DNA of 64,000 nucleotides from Cervus elaphus. Taxonomy: Eukaryota > Chordata > Mammalia > Artiodactyla > Cervidae. Position 1 is the first letter of the stretch, and each line of letters begins with the position of its first letter. Below, piece by piece: positions 33,076 to 43,951 of this stretch. Below the pieces are notes generated by a model. That model was given only the letters and a program-made list of their open reading frames with translations. It made no database searches and was not told where the DNA came from. A program made the position numbers and the translations under genes. The stretch spans positions 97,946,015 through 98,010,014 of the forward strand of contig NC_057823.1 in NCBI RefSeq assembly GCF_910594005.1. Direction: 5' to 3'.

Positions 33076-33594
33076 AAATTACAATGTTCTTTCAAGCAAT
33101 GATAACTATCGTTTTGATTTTTTTCTTTTTTCGTTAAATAAACTTTTTGGCAATACTTATGAAAGTGAATTCTGTTCATAGGTATTAAATCAGGAAGTTG
33201 CTGATTTAATCAGAACTTTAATCAATACTGCACATCTCAACCTTGCCAATCCCACCCTGGGAATCCTGATTTGGTAGGTTTCGGGTAGGGTGCAAGCTGT
33301 TGTACATAGAAAAAAATTCACTTGGATCTGTTTACAGTTGTGAATGAGTAGACAAGATGATTTCATTATTGCTATAGTACTGTAATTCTCTCATTTTCAG
33401 ACCATTTCAGAAGATACAATTGTACAACTGCTCATCCTTTTCTGTTGGTAACATATGTTCAAATGTATTCTTACTTCCTTATGTGTCCTCCAGTGTTTTC
33501 ATCTATTTACCTAATACTTCTGTTTCTAATTGAATCATTTATTTATAGCCATGCCCACATATTTGAGGTTTTATAACAAGTATGTGTGTATATC

Positions 33595-33665
33595 AACATA
33601 TATATATATATATATATCAGTATGAGTATAATACACATGTATATACACATGTACACACACAGATA
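33595..33665. repeat. (TA)n and (CA)n microsatellite
   Basis: TATATATA run at 33599-33618, then interrupted CACATGTATA units to 33665. Confidence 0.85.
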
Positions 33666-34057
33666 TCTCTAAAAGAAACCTTGCTTCTGTCATCCACATT
33701 ATTATATCACTTATGTTTTGCACCTTTCAGACAAAAAAGCAAGGGGAAATGCTTGTATGTTATGCTAAAACTGCTGTGGAATATACCAAAGTATTCCAGG
33801 TTACCATTTGGGTAAACATAAAATTTAAGCACAATATTCCAAACTGAAAGTTATCAATGTCGAGGCTTAATAGTGTGTACCTGAATTGACATATACCATC
33901 TTTATTAGCATCATTATTAAATTTTTTTCCAACTGCCACACATAATAATATAGCAATTTCTTATTTTAAGAATGTATTGTAAAAATTCCTCTTACATCAC
34001 CACTTTTTAATATTTGTTCTATTATTGATGTACTCTTCGAGTTAGGCATTGTATCAA

Positions 34058-34095
34058 TATTCTAATGTTATTAGAATAATCTAGAATTCTAATAA
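34058..34095. repeat. Three-armed AT-rich inverted repeat
   Basis: TATTCTAAT (34058-34066) pairs with ATTAGAATA (34070-34078) across a 3-base loop. The same middle arm, as TTATTAGAAT (34068-34077), pairs with ATTCTAATAA (34086-34095) across 8 bases. The two hairpins exclude each other. Confidence 0.85.
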
Positions 34096-34444
34096 TATTC
34101 CAAAAGCATACTCCTTTAATTCTATAATTTACTGTTGGTAGCTTAGTTCTTTACCCACAAATTTAAATGCAAATCTATTCTTTTAGTGCTGTAGTAAAGC
34201 AAATTTATAATGGCATAACTGGATGTTTCTCATACAAAGCACTTGGGATCCTGAAGGTAAATTTACATATTTCACCTTCTTCCTTGTGTATGTTCATAGA
34301 CCTCCAGCAATGCTAAATGGCTTCAAACAATTCTCTTATACAATTTTCCTCCAACCTCTTAAATAAAGATCTTATAGAAGAGTAAGGTATTATAAGGCAA
34401 TTTTATCAGACATCTTAGTGACACCACCATCACTAATAACCTTT

Positions 34445-34745
34445 TTTATTAATTTATTTTAATTGGAGGCTAATTACAGTATTGTGGTGGTTTTTGCCAT
34501 ATATCAACATGAATCAGCCATGGGATACATGTGTCCCACCATCCTGAAACCTCCTCACACTGTCCCTCTGGGTTGTCCCAGAGCACCAGCTTTGGGTGCC
34601 CTGCTTCATGAGTCGAATTTACACTGATTATCTGTTTTAAATATGGTAATATGCATGTTTCAGGGCTATTCTCTCATATTGTCCCACCCTTGCCTTCTCC
34701 CACAGAGTCCAAAAGTCTGTTCTTTACATCTGTGTCTCTTTGCTG
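34445..34745 (-). mobile_element. L1 3' UTR fragment (older subfamily) with target duplication
   Basis: About 300 bp of antisense L1 3' end ('ttggaggctaattacagtattgtgg' to 'cagagtccaaaagtctgttc'), more diverged than 27181-27319. AATAACCTTT flanks at 34435-34444 and 34746-34755. Confidence 0.9.
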
Positions 34746-34755
34746 AATAACCTTT

Positions 34756-35570
34756 GCCTCTTATATTCCTCTTGGAATCCCAAAAGAACTTTGAATAATC
34801 AAAACCACCCTATTTTCATAGCATTAAACAACGTGGAGTCTCCATGAAATCTTGGATGATAATGCTAGAATGGGAGGAAGACAATTACATGGTATTTACA
34901 GAATATTAAATGAACTTTAATTTATATTATGTCTTTCAGATGAGTTCAAAGACATATCTAGCAGTGTTAAAGGATGAATAAAATGTTGCATTTTAAAGTA
35001 GTATTAAAAAGCTTAAATCATTTTGCTGAAATAATACAATGTGAACAATATTTTTGGGTGATACTCTTTTTATTTGATAATGAGTGCAGACAGCTTTTAT
35101 TTGATCCCCACTCCTCTCTCTCGGAGTTCTGTTCAAGGACAGTCAAACATCATTAGGCTTCTCCAACTCACTTCTGTTCCCTATCTAGTTTAAATGATCA
35201 CTTCTAGAAATACTGTCAGAGGTTGCTTCCAACTTGCTGACTCACTCTCAGTGATGGATGATGCTGGAGTTGTTGCTGTTTTTATTCACTCTTCACCTTG
35301 TGCATCGCTGTGTAAAACCTTATCACTGGTAGCTGAAACCCTGAAATCAATGATGTGTTTCTACTATCTCTTTTCCATTCTCTTACTATTAGTAACAGCT
35401 TTGTTGTCCAATGGGCTCAAAATGGTGTGTGTCGGATCATGTCCAAGAAGTCTTTTTCACTCTCTTGTGTTTTTACCTTAATATGTGGTTGTGTAAAATG
35501 AGTACAATCTGCCTGGATTTGATCCTGGTTCTCCCAGTTGGTTTCTGTGAGATGGACAGGCATTTCTACC
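34756..35570. other. Single-copy DNA
   Basis: A 95-codon + frame (35194-35481) has a hydrophobic C-terminal half but no family resemblance. No repeat recognised. Confidence 0.45.
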
Positions 35571-35574
35571 TCAT

Positions 35575-36216
35575 TATTTATTTACTTAGGAAATTTTCAT
35601 TGAAATATAGTTGATTTGCAATATTGTGTTAGTTTCTGGTATACACAAAGTGACTCACATATATATATAAAATATCCTTTTTTACATTGTTTTCCCTTCT
35701 AGGTTCCTACAGGGTATTGAGTATAGTTCCCTGTGTTACACAGTAGGTCCTTGTTAGTTATCTGTTTTATGTATAGTAGTACGTATATTTTAATCCCAAA
35801 CTCCTAATTTATCTTCCCTCTCCCTGTTATTCCCTTTGGTAATCATAAATTTGTTTTCTATGTCTGTGGGCCTACTTCTGTTTTGTATATAAGTTCATTT
35901 GTATCATTTCTTTTTTAGACTCCACATATAAGCAAGGTTGTATGATATTTGTCTTCTCTGGCTTACTTTGTATGATAATCTCTGGGTCCATCCATGTTAC
36001 TGCAAATGACATTATTTCATTCTTATGGCTGAGTATAGTCCATTGTGTATATCTGCCACATCTTCTTTATCCGTTCAACTATTGATGGACATTTAGGTTG
36101 CTTTTATGTCTTGGGTATTGTAAATAAAGCTGTTATGAACACTGGGGTACATGTATCTTTTCAAATTATGTCATGTAGATTAATGGGAACATTAGTGATA
36201 CTAATCTCAAAGTGGG
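35575..36216 (-). mobile_element. Old L1 (L1MA-type) 3' region
   Basis: Antisense: 'ttcattgaaatatagttgatttgcaatattgtg' terminus, 'cacagtaggtccttgttagttatctg', 'ccacatataagcaaggttgtatgatatttg' and 'gctgttatgaacactggggtacatgtatc'. No open frame. Confidence 0.85.
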
Positions 36217-36285
36217 ATTGTGAGAATTAAATGAATTATTATATTCAAAGTTCTTAGAATAGTGCCTGACATAGCTCTTATGGCA
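36217..36285 (+). repeat. MIR 3' part
   Basis: 'gtgagaattaaatgaatt', then 'cttagaatagtgcctgacatagc', is the MIR 3' half, abutting the L1 that inserted beside or into it. Confidence 0.6.
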
Positions 36286-36331
36286 TATGACTTTAAAATG
36301 ATTTACAAAGACCAACTTTCTTTTTCCTTAT

Positions 36332-36500
36332 TCAACAACGTTTATGAAGCACCAAATATGGGTGTTTCACAAGTAGTGGCTAGAGCCGAGGATGCAGCTG
36401 GGATGCATCATACATGACCTTTGCAATATTAATATTTAGAGTCTGTTGAGAGGGCACAAACAGTACACCAACCACCCAGCAGTGTGGTAGGTCTTCTAAG
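36332..36500 (-). repeat. Possible L2 3' end
   Basis: 'ttattcaacaacgtttatgaagcacc' and the following 'gaggatgcagctgggatgc' parallel the antisense L2 terminus. Weak. Confidence 0.4.
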
Positions 36501-36853
36501 AGGGGAGACTGAAGTGCTAACTGCAGGGAATGGAACAGTTGGAAACTCCTCAATATTTTTTGTTCCAAATGATCCAGTGATAATATTTTTGAAAAACTGT
36601 TAATATATTCAGTAACATTTTTCCTCACATTTTTTGGGTGACAAATATCATCCAGATTCCTGGAAAATGCAGTTTTTATTCTTAGGTCATCAGATTAAAT
36701 TACCTCCAACCCATTATTTATACAGTTATCTGCCAACACCTGGGGCACGCTCCAGTTTCTCAGATTGTGACTCATAATTCACTCTTTGTATTAATATATC
36801 TAATTCTAGTTCTGTTATGTCTAATTGATCTTAATATTCCCCTATTCTATCCT
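36501..36853. other. Single-copy DNA
   Basis: No repeat or coding signal seen. Confidence 0.4.
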
Positions 36854-37035
36854 GGGCTTCCCTTGTGGCTCAGCTGGTAAAGAATCCACCTGCAACATGG
36901 GAGACCTGGGTTCGATTCCTGGGTCGGGAAGGTCCCCTGGAGAAGGGAAAGAATACCCACTCCAGTATTCTGGCCTGGAGAATTCCGTGGACTGTATAGT
37001 CCATGGGGTCGGACACGACTGAGTGACTTTCACAC
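36854..37035 (+). mobile_element. Bov-tA SINE, well preserved
   Basis: Complete head and body with little divergence. ATCCTGG at 36849-36855 and 37038-37044 is a weak candidate target duplication. Confidence 0.9.
36866..36919 (+). promoter_or_regulatory. Internal Pol III promoter of Bov-tA (A and B boxes)
   Basis: A box TGGCTCAGCTGG at 36866-36877 and B box GGTTCGATTCC at 36909-36919 both match the tRNA consensus. This is the only SINE head in the window where I find both boxes perfect. Transcription by RNA polymerase III is an inference from the motifs. Confidence 0.7.
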
Positions 37036-37167
37036 TCATCCTGGTGTCTCAGTCCCTGGGTGTGCTCCCCTTTAATGATCTTGTCTTTCACCATACTCCA
37101 GCAACTACCTGCCATGGTCAAAAAATATGTCTTGTCATTACCCATGCAAGCCCTAAACAATCTCATC

Positions 37168-37235
37168 CTGTTGTTGTTCAGCCACCCAGTCATGTCCAAC
37201 TCTTTGTGACCCCATGGACTGTAGCACGCCAGGCC
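37168..37235 (-). mobile_element. Short BovB/Bov-tA 3' fragment
   Basis: Antisense terminal block only ('cagtcatgtccaactctttgtg' to 'gtagcacgccaggcctc'). Too short to say whether LINE or SINE; 'cacgccaggcctc' favours BovB. Confidence 0.75.
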
Positions 37236-37606
37236 TCATACTGTGAAACGCAATAAACATCAAGGATACTGTTGACTGTGATGGTCAGAAACCTGGGATC
37301 CCGTTAGACTGGATGCGTCTGGCTAGAAGGCCCTCACAAAGGTGCAGACAAGGTGTTGGCCAGGGCTCCAGTCTCCTGAGGTTTTCACAGGGAAGAGTCT
37401 ATTTCTCAGCCCATTCTGTGATTGTCATAGACCCCAGTCTCCACTGGCTGTTGATGAGACATAGTGGTAACTTGCCGTGTGGACCCTTCAAAGGCAGCGG
37501 AAAGCATGGCAGCTGGTTTCTCCCAGAGTGTGGACTGAGAGAGAGTGATTAAAATCACCGTCTTTTTAGAACCTCATTTCAAAAGTGCCACCCTTTCACT
37601 TTCCCC
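37236..37606. other. Single-copy DNA
   Basis: Moderately GC-rich; a 79-codon + frame at 37313-37552 has no motif. Confidence 0.4.
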
Positions 37607-37816
37607 ACGCATGCTGCCTCAGTCGTGTCTAACTCTCTGCGGCCCCGCGGACTGCCGTCCACCAGGCTCCTCTGTCTGTGGAGCTTTCCAGGCAAGAATA
37701 CGGGAGTGAGTTGCTATTTCCTTCTCCAGGGGATCTTTATGACCCGGGATCGAACCCTCGTCTCCTGCATTGGCAGGTGGGTTATTTATCACTAGTGCCA
37801 CTGGGGAAGCATGTGG
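37607..37816 (-). mobile_element. Bov-tA SINE
   Basis: Antisense Bov-tA with several CpG sites retained ('gcggccccgcggactgccg'). The tRNA-like head at the right end takes part in the tandem duplication described next. Confidence 0.88.
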
Positions 37817-37843
37817 CACTAGTGCCACTGGGGAAGCATGTGG
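37790..37843 (+). repeat. 27-bp tandem duplication at SINE end
   Basis: Two exact 27-bp units, 37790-37816 and 37817-37843, each spanning the SINE head end and nine or so flanking bases. The next bases (CACT) start a third unit. Confidence 0.92.
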
Positions 37844-40671
37844 CACTTCATTAGCGTTAACTCGGTCCAGCACACCTAGTTAATATAAAATGGGATTACA
37901 CAAACAGGAATAATAGGAAGCAGAGGTCTTGGGCAGTTACCTTAGAGGCTGTCTCCCACATGCTTCCTTCTTGCCTCAAATTTTGAAACTTTCCTTTTTC
38001 CACACTCTGTTTTAATCCAACGACCTTCAAGACTTCCATAGGTTGCCGCCACTTTATCCACCTACCTTTATGTCCTATTTTCTTTCTTCCTGTCACTGCG
38101 GACAAGGTGTCCTTCCACACCTAACCTAAGGACAGCCTCCCTGCTTGTGTTCCAGAGCCTAAAGTGTTTTGCATAGTCAAGTATATTGCTCCAAAAATTC
38201 CCCCCTCTTTTTTCTGCATCAACAAATTTTCCTTCTCAGTTGGATTTCACGTCATTATGTAATTTCTTGTCTTCAAAACTCTCTTGATTTCACATCCCTT
38301 TATAGCTCTTGCCCCATTTCTGTGCTTCCCTACTTGAACATTACTTTGAAAAATGTTTCTGTTCTTTATCCCAATCCATCTTCCTGTACCTTCTACAATA
38401 CTTGTATTGCACTAGGAATTTTCTCCTCGTGGTATCCTTAAAGGCAGAAATTGTTATAATTCTTTATACAGTATACAGAAAGCAGATGGATATGGGCAGG
38501 GTAAATAATTTTGAAGTACATAATCAAGGGATCAGAGATATATAATCTTCCCTTGGTTGTTATGGCTTCTGTAGAACAGTTTAGTTCCTGAACTGGAACA
38601 TTTTTGATTTACCAGTGACAGAATATTCTTTGGGTAGCAATCAACCCTGCCTACTGGTAAATGCAGTGATTGTGTCCCATGATGTAACGACAATTTCCTT
38701 TTTGAAAATTTCTTTATTGTCTTATTTTCAGAAAAGATTTAAAAATTCCAGCTGAAATTAGTTGCGAAAAAGACCCCTTTCTACCCTGAAGTGATGAATA
38801 TGTTCATTCTTAAATAAAACTCTCTTACCCATGATGCTGCTGAATAACTCATACATAAAGCATCTACAGCCTGTTCTTTTTCATGTTGTATTTACCAGGG
38901 ATTGTCTGGAGGTTAGTTGACACTGGGGATTGGTCTGCTATGTTTTGAAGATCTTCAGATGGTTTCAGTCCTCACAAGACCAAAGCATTCTCTCTATGGG
39001 TCAGACTGATGCTATTTAGTCAATGCATATAACCTCCTGGAATTTAAATGCCCCAAATGACCTTATAAATTGTCGTTTAAATAGGGTTCCAAGGCAACAA
39101 AGACAATTGCCATTACTGCCGTAGCTTCTAAATCTGGATATTAACAACATAACTTTTGATTTATTACCCACTATAAAATTATAGAGTTCTTATTATTTAA
39201 CTTGCCAAAACATCCCTTACTTCAAAACACACCTGGATGAAATGGACAAGTGAAAAGGTGTGTTACTAACTCATCATTCACAATGATCCCCACTAAATAG
39301 CATTCCCCCATGCCAAATAGTATCTCTCCAGACTTCTGATTCCTCACTGCAGCACTTTCAGTCTTGACCCATATGCTATGGGTTGTGCTGCCGAACTTCT
39401 CTAGACTGCTGAGCTTTCAGTATTAAGAGTTAAATCATTTTTAAAGGCTCAGGAGAATCTGTTCTCCCCAGAGAGAAATACACACTTGAAGGAAAATCAA
39501 AATGCACGAAACATGGCAAGTAGATATTAAAAAAAGAGGCAGTAAAAAATGTAGAATTTACTGCCCTTTATAATGTCTCTGCAACTAATCACTCTGGATC
39601 AGTAATACTATCCACACCTTGAAAGAATATTCTTTGTTTTCAGTGGAATTCCTAAAACATGAGAATTTGTTTACTGTGCAATGACTCCAGATGAGTGTGC
39701 TTGTCCTGGTGCTTTTTGAGAATGTTGATCTGCTCAGCTATTGCTTTTAACTCAACTGCCCTATTATATCCATTACTTGATTACTTAATGGCCAGTCACT
39801 TTTAGTATTTGCCAGTGGAAACATTAATGGTAGAAAAACAAAAAACGGCTGAGACAGGGCTGAATTAAAGTCTTGTATAGTTAATACTTTGGTTAAGATT
39901 CCAATTAAGCATTCAGCAGGATTAATTTGAGTCTTTTTAAGAAAAGGGAGTTAATGCGTTTTTCCTTCTGGTATTTGTGTTCCACACTATTAAAGCAATA
40001 GGGCATTCCATAATTATGATGGTCAGAAATGAATTGTCTGTGTTATCTGTATCAGACTGGTTTAACATGACTAGTTTTGCAGCAGGGTAAGGTTGAAAAT
40101 ATTGACTTAATAGACACTTGTTAAAAAGTTGTATTTTGGTGAAGATGTATGTGAAGCACCATGGGGCATACACAAATAATCAGCATGGGTCTTTCCTCAA
40201 AATGGTACAGACTTAAAAAAGCTGATGAGAAATGTAAACTGATTTTTTAAAACTTACACTGGACAGGAAATGATGTGTCTTACTGCAGAGAAAAGGCTCT
40301 TTCCTAAAGTGGCTCTTGGTGCAGGTTGTAAGAAGAAGAGTAGTTAATTCTGAGCAGAGCTAGATTTCTTTTCAACATGTGGGTAGGAAGATGGGGAGGT
40401 ATGGAAAGACATTTCGGACATGGAGAAATACCAGGGATAAAGCATAGGAGGATACTAGGATGTAAAGAAGGCGTGTTACAATATTTATCCAGTTAGACTG
40501 TAAGGTGAGAAAAACTGATTCATAGAAGATAATTTTGAAAAGATGAACTGAAGCCACATGTGGCCAGGCCCCGAATGCTAGACCATGGGCTTAGGTTTTA
40601 GTCTTTAAACATGAGGACTTGGTAACACATAATAATACCTTCAATTCTGAGACCCTTGCCTTTCCCAAGTT
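37844..40671. other. Mostly single-copy DNA, 2.8 kb
   Basis: 38060-38420 (+) may be an L2 coding remnant ('cccatttctgtgcttccctacttgaa' region). The rest shows no repeat or significant ORF. No gene could be supported. Confidence 0.4.
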
Positions 40672-40703
40672 CTTCCCCAACTTCCCAACTTCCCCAACTT
40701 CCC
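40672..40703 (+). repeat. 17-bp minisatellite-like tandem
   Basis: CTTCCCCAACTTCCCAA occurs nearly twice in tandem, directly left of a SINE. Confidence 0.85.
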
Positions 40704-40862
40704 AGTGAAAGTGAAAGTTGCTCAGTTGCGTCAAACTCTTTGCGACCCCATGGACTATGCAGTCCATGGAATTCTTCAGGCCAGAATACTGGAGTGGGTA
40801 GCCTTTCCACAATGCAGGTCTCCCACAATGCAGGCGGATTCTTTACCAGCTGAGTCACCTTG
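40704..40862 (-). mobile_element. Bov-tA SINE with internal deletion
   Basis: Antisense Bov-tA. The central 'ccttctccaggggatcttcc' block is missing, and 'ccacaatgcagg' is repeated at 40808 and 40824, suggesting replication slippage. Confidence 0.85.
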
Positions 40863-41198
40863 ACAGTATTGACGAGTGGGCCTAATTCTGATCCCGACTC
40901 CACCCATGGTGTGATAGGACTTGGACCATACTGTGTGGCCAACCAGATCTGGCTATCTTTCTCTGCTGGTCTTGTCAAAATGAGAAGACAGAGGTGTAGG
41001 ACAAAGCCTTAGCCTCATCTGGAAGTCTTTCCCACTATCTGGCAAGTATTTCACTTTTCAGTCAGTGCAGACTTTCCATTGTTGTGTTGCACTGAACTTT
41101 TCTGGTGTCCTCAAGCCCTCCTGACTGCTGAAAAGTCCCCTCCTTTGGAAGGGTGTGTTACCACCTCCTCAACTTCTGGTAACAGCCTGGAGACCTGC
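40863..41198. other. Single-copy DNA
   Basis: Upstream of the TATA-like box. Nothing recognised. Confidence 0.4.
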
Positions 41199-41208
41199 TA
41201 TAAAAGCA
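41199..41208 (+). promoter_or_regulatory. TATA-like box
   Basis: CTATAAAAGC fits the core promoter consensus and lies about 110 bp upstream of the Cys-rich frame's second ATG. Single short motifs of this kind arise often by chance. Confidence 0.25.
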
Positions 41209-41302
41209 CGGATTGCTAGGATCTGTCTCCACATGGTCACTTCATTCTCCTCCAGTCAGATTGTATTGCTGTCCACCCCAGCCTCTTACATCCACCTAAA
41301 CT

Positions 41303-41542
41303 TTGCTACAGATGGCCACTCTCTGTGATTCCACCAGGTCCTCCCCGGGTACCCACCCTTCAGGCAGTTCCTGCAACTGCCTTTCCCAAGTCCAGGCTCT
41401 GTGCTGTCCTAAGTGCTGTCGCCCCAACACGCACCATGCTGAAGAGGGTGGGCATCCCCAGTCTCTATACCTGATGGTGCCACGGTATCTGTACATGAGG
41501 TTAAGTAAGAATTTTTTAAAGACTACTGTTGAGAAACTTTAA
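41303..41542 (+). CDS. Questionable small Cys-rich ORF
   Basis: 79 codons (or 76 from the second ATG at 41312). The N-terminal half holds seven cysteines in about 40 residues, in the pattern LC, SSCNC, LCCPKCC. The C-terminal half is ordinary and ends in a Lys-rich stretch. No signal peptide, no transmembrane segment, no recognisable family. Such clusters occur in keratin-associated proteins and metallothioneins, but the arrangement matches neither. The TATA-like box at 41199-41208 and a 5' leader of fitting length are the only promoter support. Neighbours are a SINE on the left and an LTR-like remnant on the right. Most probably a chance frame or a relic. Confidence 0.15.
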   Translation: MLQMATLCDSTRSSPGTHPSGSSCNCLSQVQALCCPKCCRPNTHHAEEGGHPQSLYLMVPRYLYMRLSKNFLKTTVEKL

Positions 41543-41934
41543 GTATTTATAGACTGCAAAGATACACATACATAAGTAAGGGACACACAAACCTGAGAAA
41601 AGGGGATGGTTCTGGGCAGTGAGTAGCACCTGAAAACTGTCAACTGCAACAAGTTGTACACAACGTTCTAGGATTTATTTATGCCGGTAAGAAATCATTT
41701 AAAAAAAAAATCATACGCAAGTTAGAATTAGCAAGAGATAGTTCAGCAGTTTTTATGAGGAATAGTTTGCACTGTGTGACAGGTTTTCTGACATATGTGA
41801 GTCTATTGTGTGTATTTCTCTGAGTTTTAATTATTTAGAAGGTGCTGTGGTAAATTCCCATAATACTGTCGTTTTACTTTTTGATCAAGTAGGAATATTC
41901 ATATATCAGAATTCATTGCCTAGTGAGATGGTCA
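41543..41934. other. Single-copy DNA
   Basis: A10 run at 41700-41709; nothing else recognised. Confidence 0.4.
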
Positions 41935-42132
41935 TTGGAGGTGGGATCTTTGGGAGATAATTAGGTCATCAGGCAGAGCCCTGGTGAATGGGATCAGTGC
42001 CTTTGTAAGATACAGCCCCAGAGAGCTCCCTTGACCTTCCTACCAGACCTATAAGAAATAAATTCCTGTTGTTTATAAGCCCGGCAGTTGATGGACGGTA
42101 GTTTGTTACAACAGCCCAAATGGACTAAGACA
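41935..42132 (+). repeat. Ancient LTR-like (MaLR-type) remnant
   Basis: Blocks 'gggagataattaggtcatcaggcagagccctggtgaatggg', 'agagagctcccttg' and 'agaaataaattcctgttgtttataagcc', and the terminus 'ggactaagacac', match a widespread ancient mammalian repeat of LTR type. The exact family is uncertain. AATAAA at 42057-42062 would be its poly-A signal. No internal coding region is present; it looks like a solo, degraded LTR. Confidence 0.5.
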
Positions 42133-42419
42133 CTTTGTGTTGTAGTCTGTCATCATCTTTTTTTTTTTTTAATCACAGTTTGAGATGGCAATTTGCTAAT
42201 TAGGCTTTTAATGTGATTGCTATAGTCATCCAGCCAATATAATTTAGAACCCGTGGAGGATTTGTTGGCATAATTTATTTGTTCTGGCCATCCTCGCAGG
42301 ACAAATTCAATATTTATTTTGATTACTAATCTAATGCGATATTGTCATGAGGGCATTTCAGCTTTTTGCACAAAATGAACAATGTTTCCTCAGTGCTTAA
42401 ATTTTTAAATTATTTCTAT

Positions 42420-42960
42420 GAAAATAAGTGAACACAGTAAAAATTTTAAGTAGCGCAAACAAAAATGAGTCTGTCTCATTCTCAAAACATCCATCCTACT
42501 CCCGAGGAGTAATTTTGTGCATCCTTCCAGAATGTTTTCAGGCATATACACAACCATATGGATCCACCTTGTTTTATACCAGTGGGATAATATGTACAAA
42601 CTGTTCTGTTATTTGGTTTATATCTGGTGGACTTTTCCAGATTATCATAGCAAATCCACTTTATCTTTAACAGATGTATATAGTCACCCTTTTTATGAAT
42701 GTTCTTATTTTATTTAACCAATTGCCTCTGAGAAACATTAAAGTTGTTTACAGTTCTACCTCACACCCCTTATACAAATAATGCTTAAAAATAATCTTGT
42801 GTTTGTATGTATGAGTTATGCACAAGTATGTTTGTAGGGTAAATACCTCGGAGTAGAATTACTGAGTCAAACTGCACATTTTACCTTTGGGTAAATTCCT
42901 ATCCATAATATTGTACCAATAAATACTCTCAGTAATAGCATATGGAAGTACATTTTTCTT
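42420..42960 (-). mobile_element. Very old L1 (L1M-type) 3' region
   Basis: Antisense landmarks: 'atttaaccaattgcctctgagaaacattaaagttg' and 'gggtaaatacctcggagtagaattactgagtcaaac'. Heavily diverged; no frame. Confidence 0.65.
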
Positions 42961-42989
42961 CGTACCCTTGATAATACTGTCTACTCTCA

Positions 42990-43245
42990 GACTCCTTCAT
43001 TTATTCAACAAATATTTATTACTACCTTTTTTTCCCCCTGTGCTTTATTTTCTTTCATAGCACTTTTTACCACCTGTCATCTTATGGTCACTTATTTATC
43101 TACTTCTACTCATTGAGAAGCTACCTGGGGCAGAAGGTTTTGTTTAATTTGTTTGCTGCTGTAGCCCTTCTGCTAGAAAAGTACTTGAAACAGAGTGCAT
43201 GCTTCTTGCATACTTATTCAATGAATGAATGAATGAATGATCTGT
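42990..43245 (+). repeat. L2 LINE 3' end
   Basis: 'catagcactttttaccacctgtcatcttatgg', then 'gggcagaaggttttgtttaatttgtttgctgctgtagcc', and a (GAAT)n tail at 43219-43240, is the L2 3' terminus in sense. Confidence 0.75.
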
Positions 43246-43715
43246 TTCTAAGACTTAAACCCGTGTAAGATGACATTTTGCTGAAATAAATGTATCAGAG
43301 CTTTCTTCTGTGAATGAGATTTGTGCCTTCTTAGAAGGTAACTTGAACTCAGAATTATCTTTTACAACGATATACTTTTCATTTTAGTACTTTCACATTA
43401 CACTATAAACATCACACTTTTATGTTTATCTTTAAAATATTTTAAAATAAGAAATGAATTGGAGATCTAGTTTTATTTTCCTTTGGAGTTCTAGATACTA
43501 ATTTGTAAAGTATCTATTTTTCATTGTTTAATTGCTACCTTTATCATATACTGAATTTCTATATGCCCTGAATCTATTTGGGCCTTCTCCTTTGATCAGC
43601 TCCATGTTATGTCATATTCTACTTATTTGTACTCAAGGATGCATTTTATTTCTGCTTAAGTCTGTTTCTTTTTAAATGGTGCACTTTCTTTAGGCCTATG
43701 TTGACTAAATTTGCT
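43246..43715. other. Single-copy DNA
   Basis: AT-rich, nothing recognised. Confidence 0.4.
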
Positions 43716-43725
43716 GATTTCTATC

Positions 43726-43941
43726 GGAAAGAAGTAACGTGAAGTTGCTCAGTCATGTCCGACTCTTTGCAACCCCAAGGACTGTAGTCCACCAGGCTCC
43801 TCCATCCATGGGATTTTCCAGGCAAGAGTACTGGAGTGGGTTGCCATTTCCTTCTCCAGGGGATCTTCCCGACCCAGGGATAGAACCCCAGTCTTTCGCA
43901 TCGGAGGCAGACGCTTTACCCTCTGAGCCACCCGGGAGGTC
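43726..43941 (-). mobile_element. Bov-tA SINE with target duplication
   Basis: Full antisense Bov-tA. GATTTCTATC flanks at 43716-43725 and 43942-43951. Confidence 0.93.
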
Positions 43942-43951
43942 GATTTCTATC

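Larger units (their letters stand above)
33088..34434. other. Single-copy AT-rich DNA with microsatellite and inverted repeats
   Basis: Includes (TA)n/(CA)n at 33595-33665 and a three-armed inverted repeat at 34058-34095 (separate entries). No repeats of transposon origin recognised. Confidence 0.45.

Noticed and set aside
41303..41542. Cys-rich frame as a keratin-associated protein or metallothionein
   Set aside because: The cysteine spacing fits neither family and the second half is unrelated; kept only as a low-confidence frame.
41935..42132. Endogenous retrovirus
   Set aside because: Only a degraded solo LTR-like piece; no retroviral coding sequence was seen anywhere in the window.
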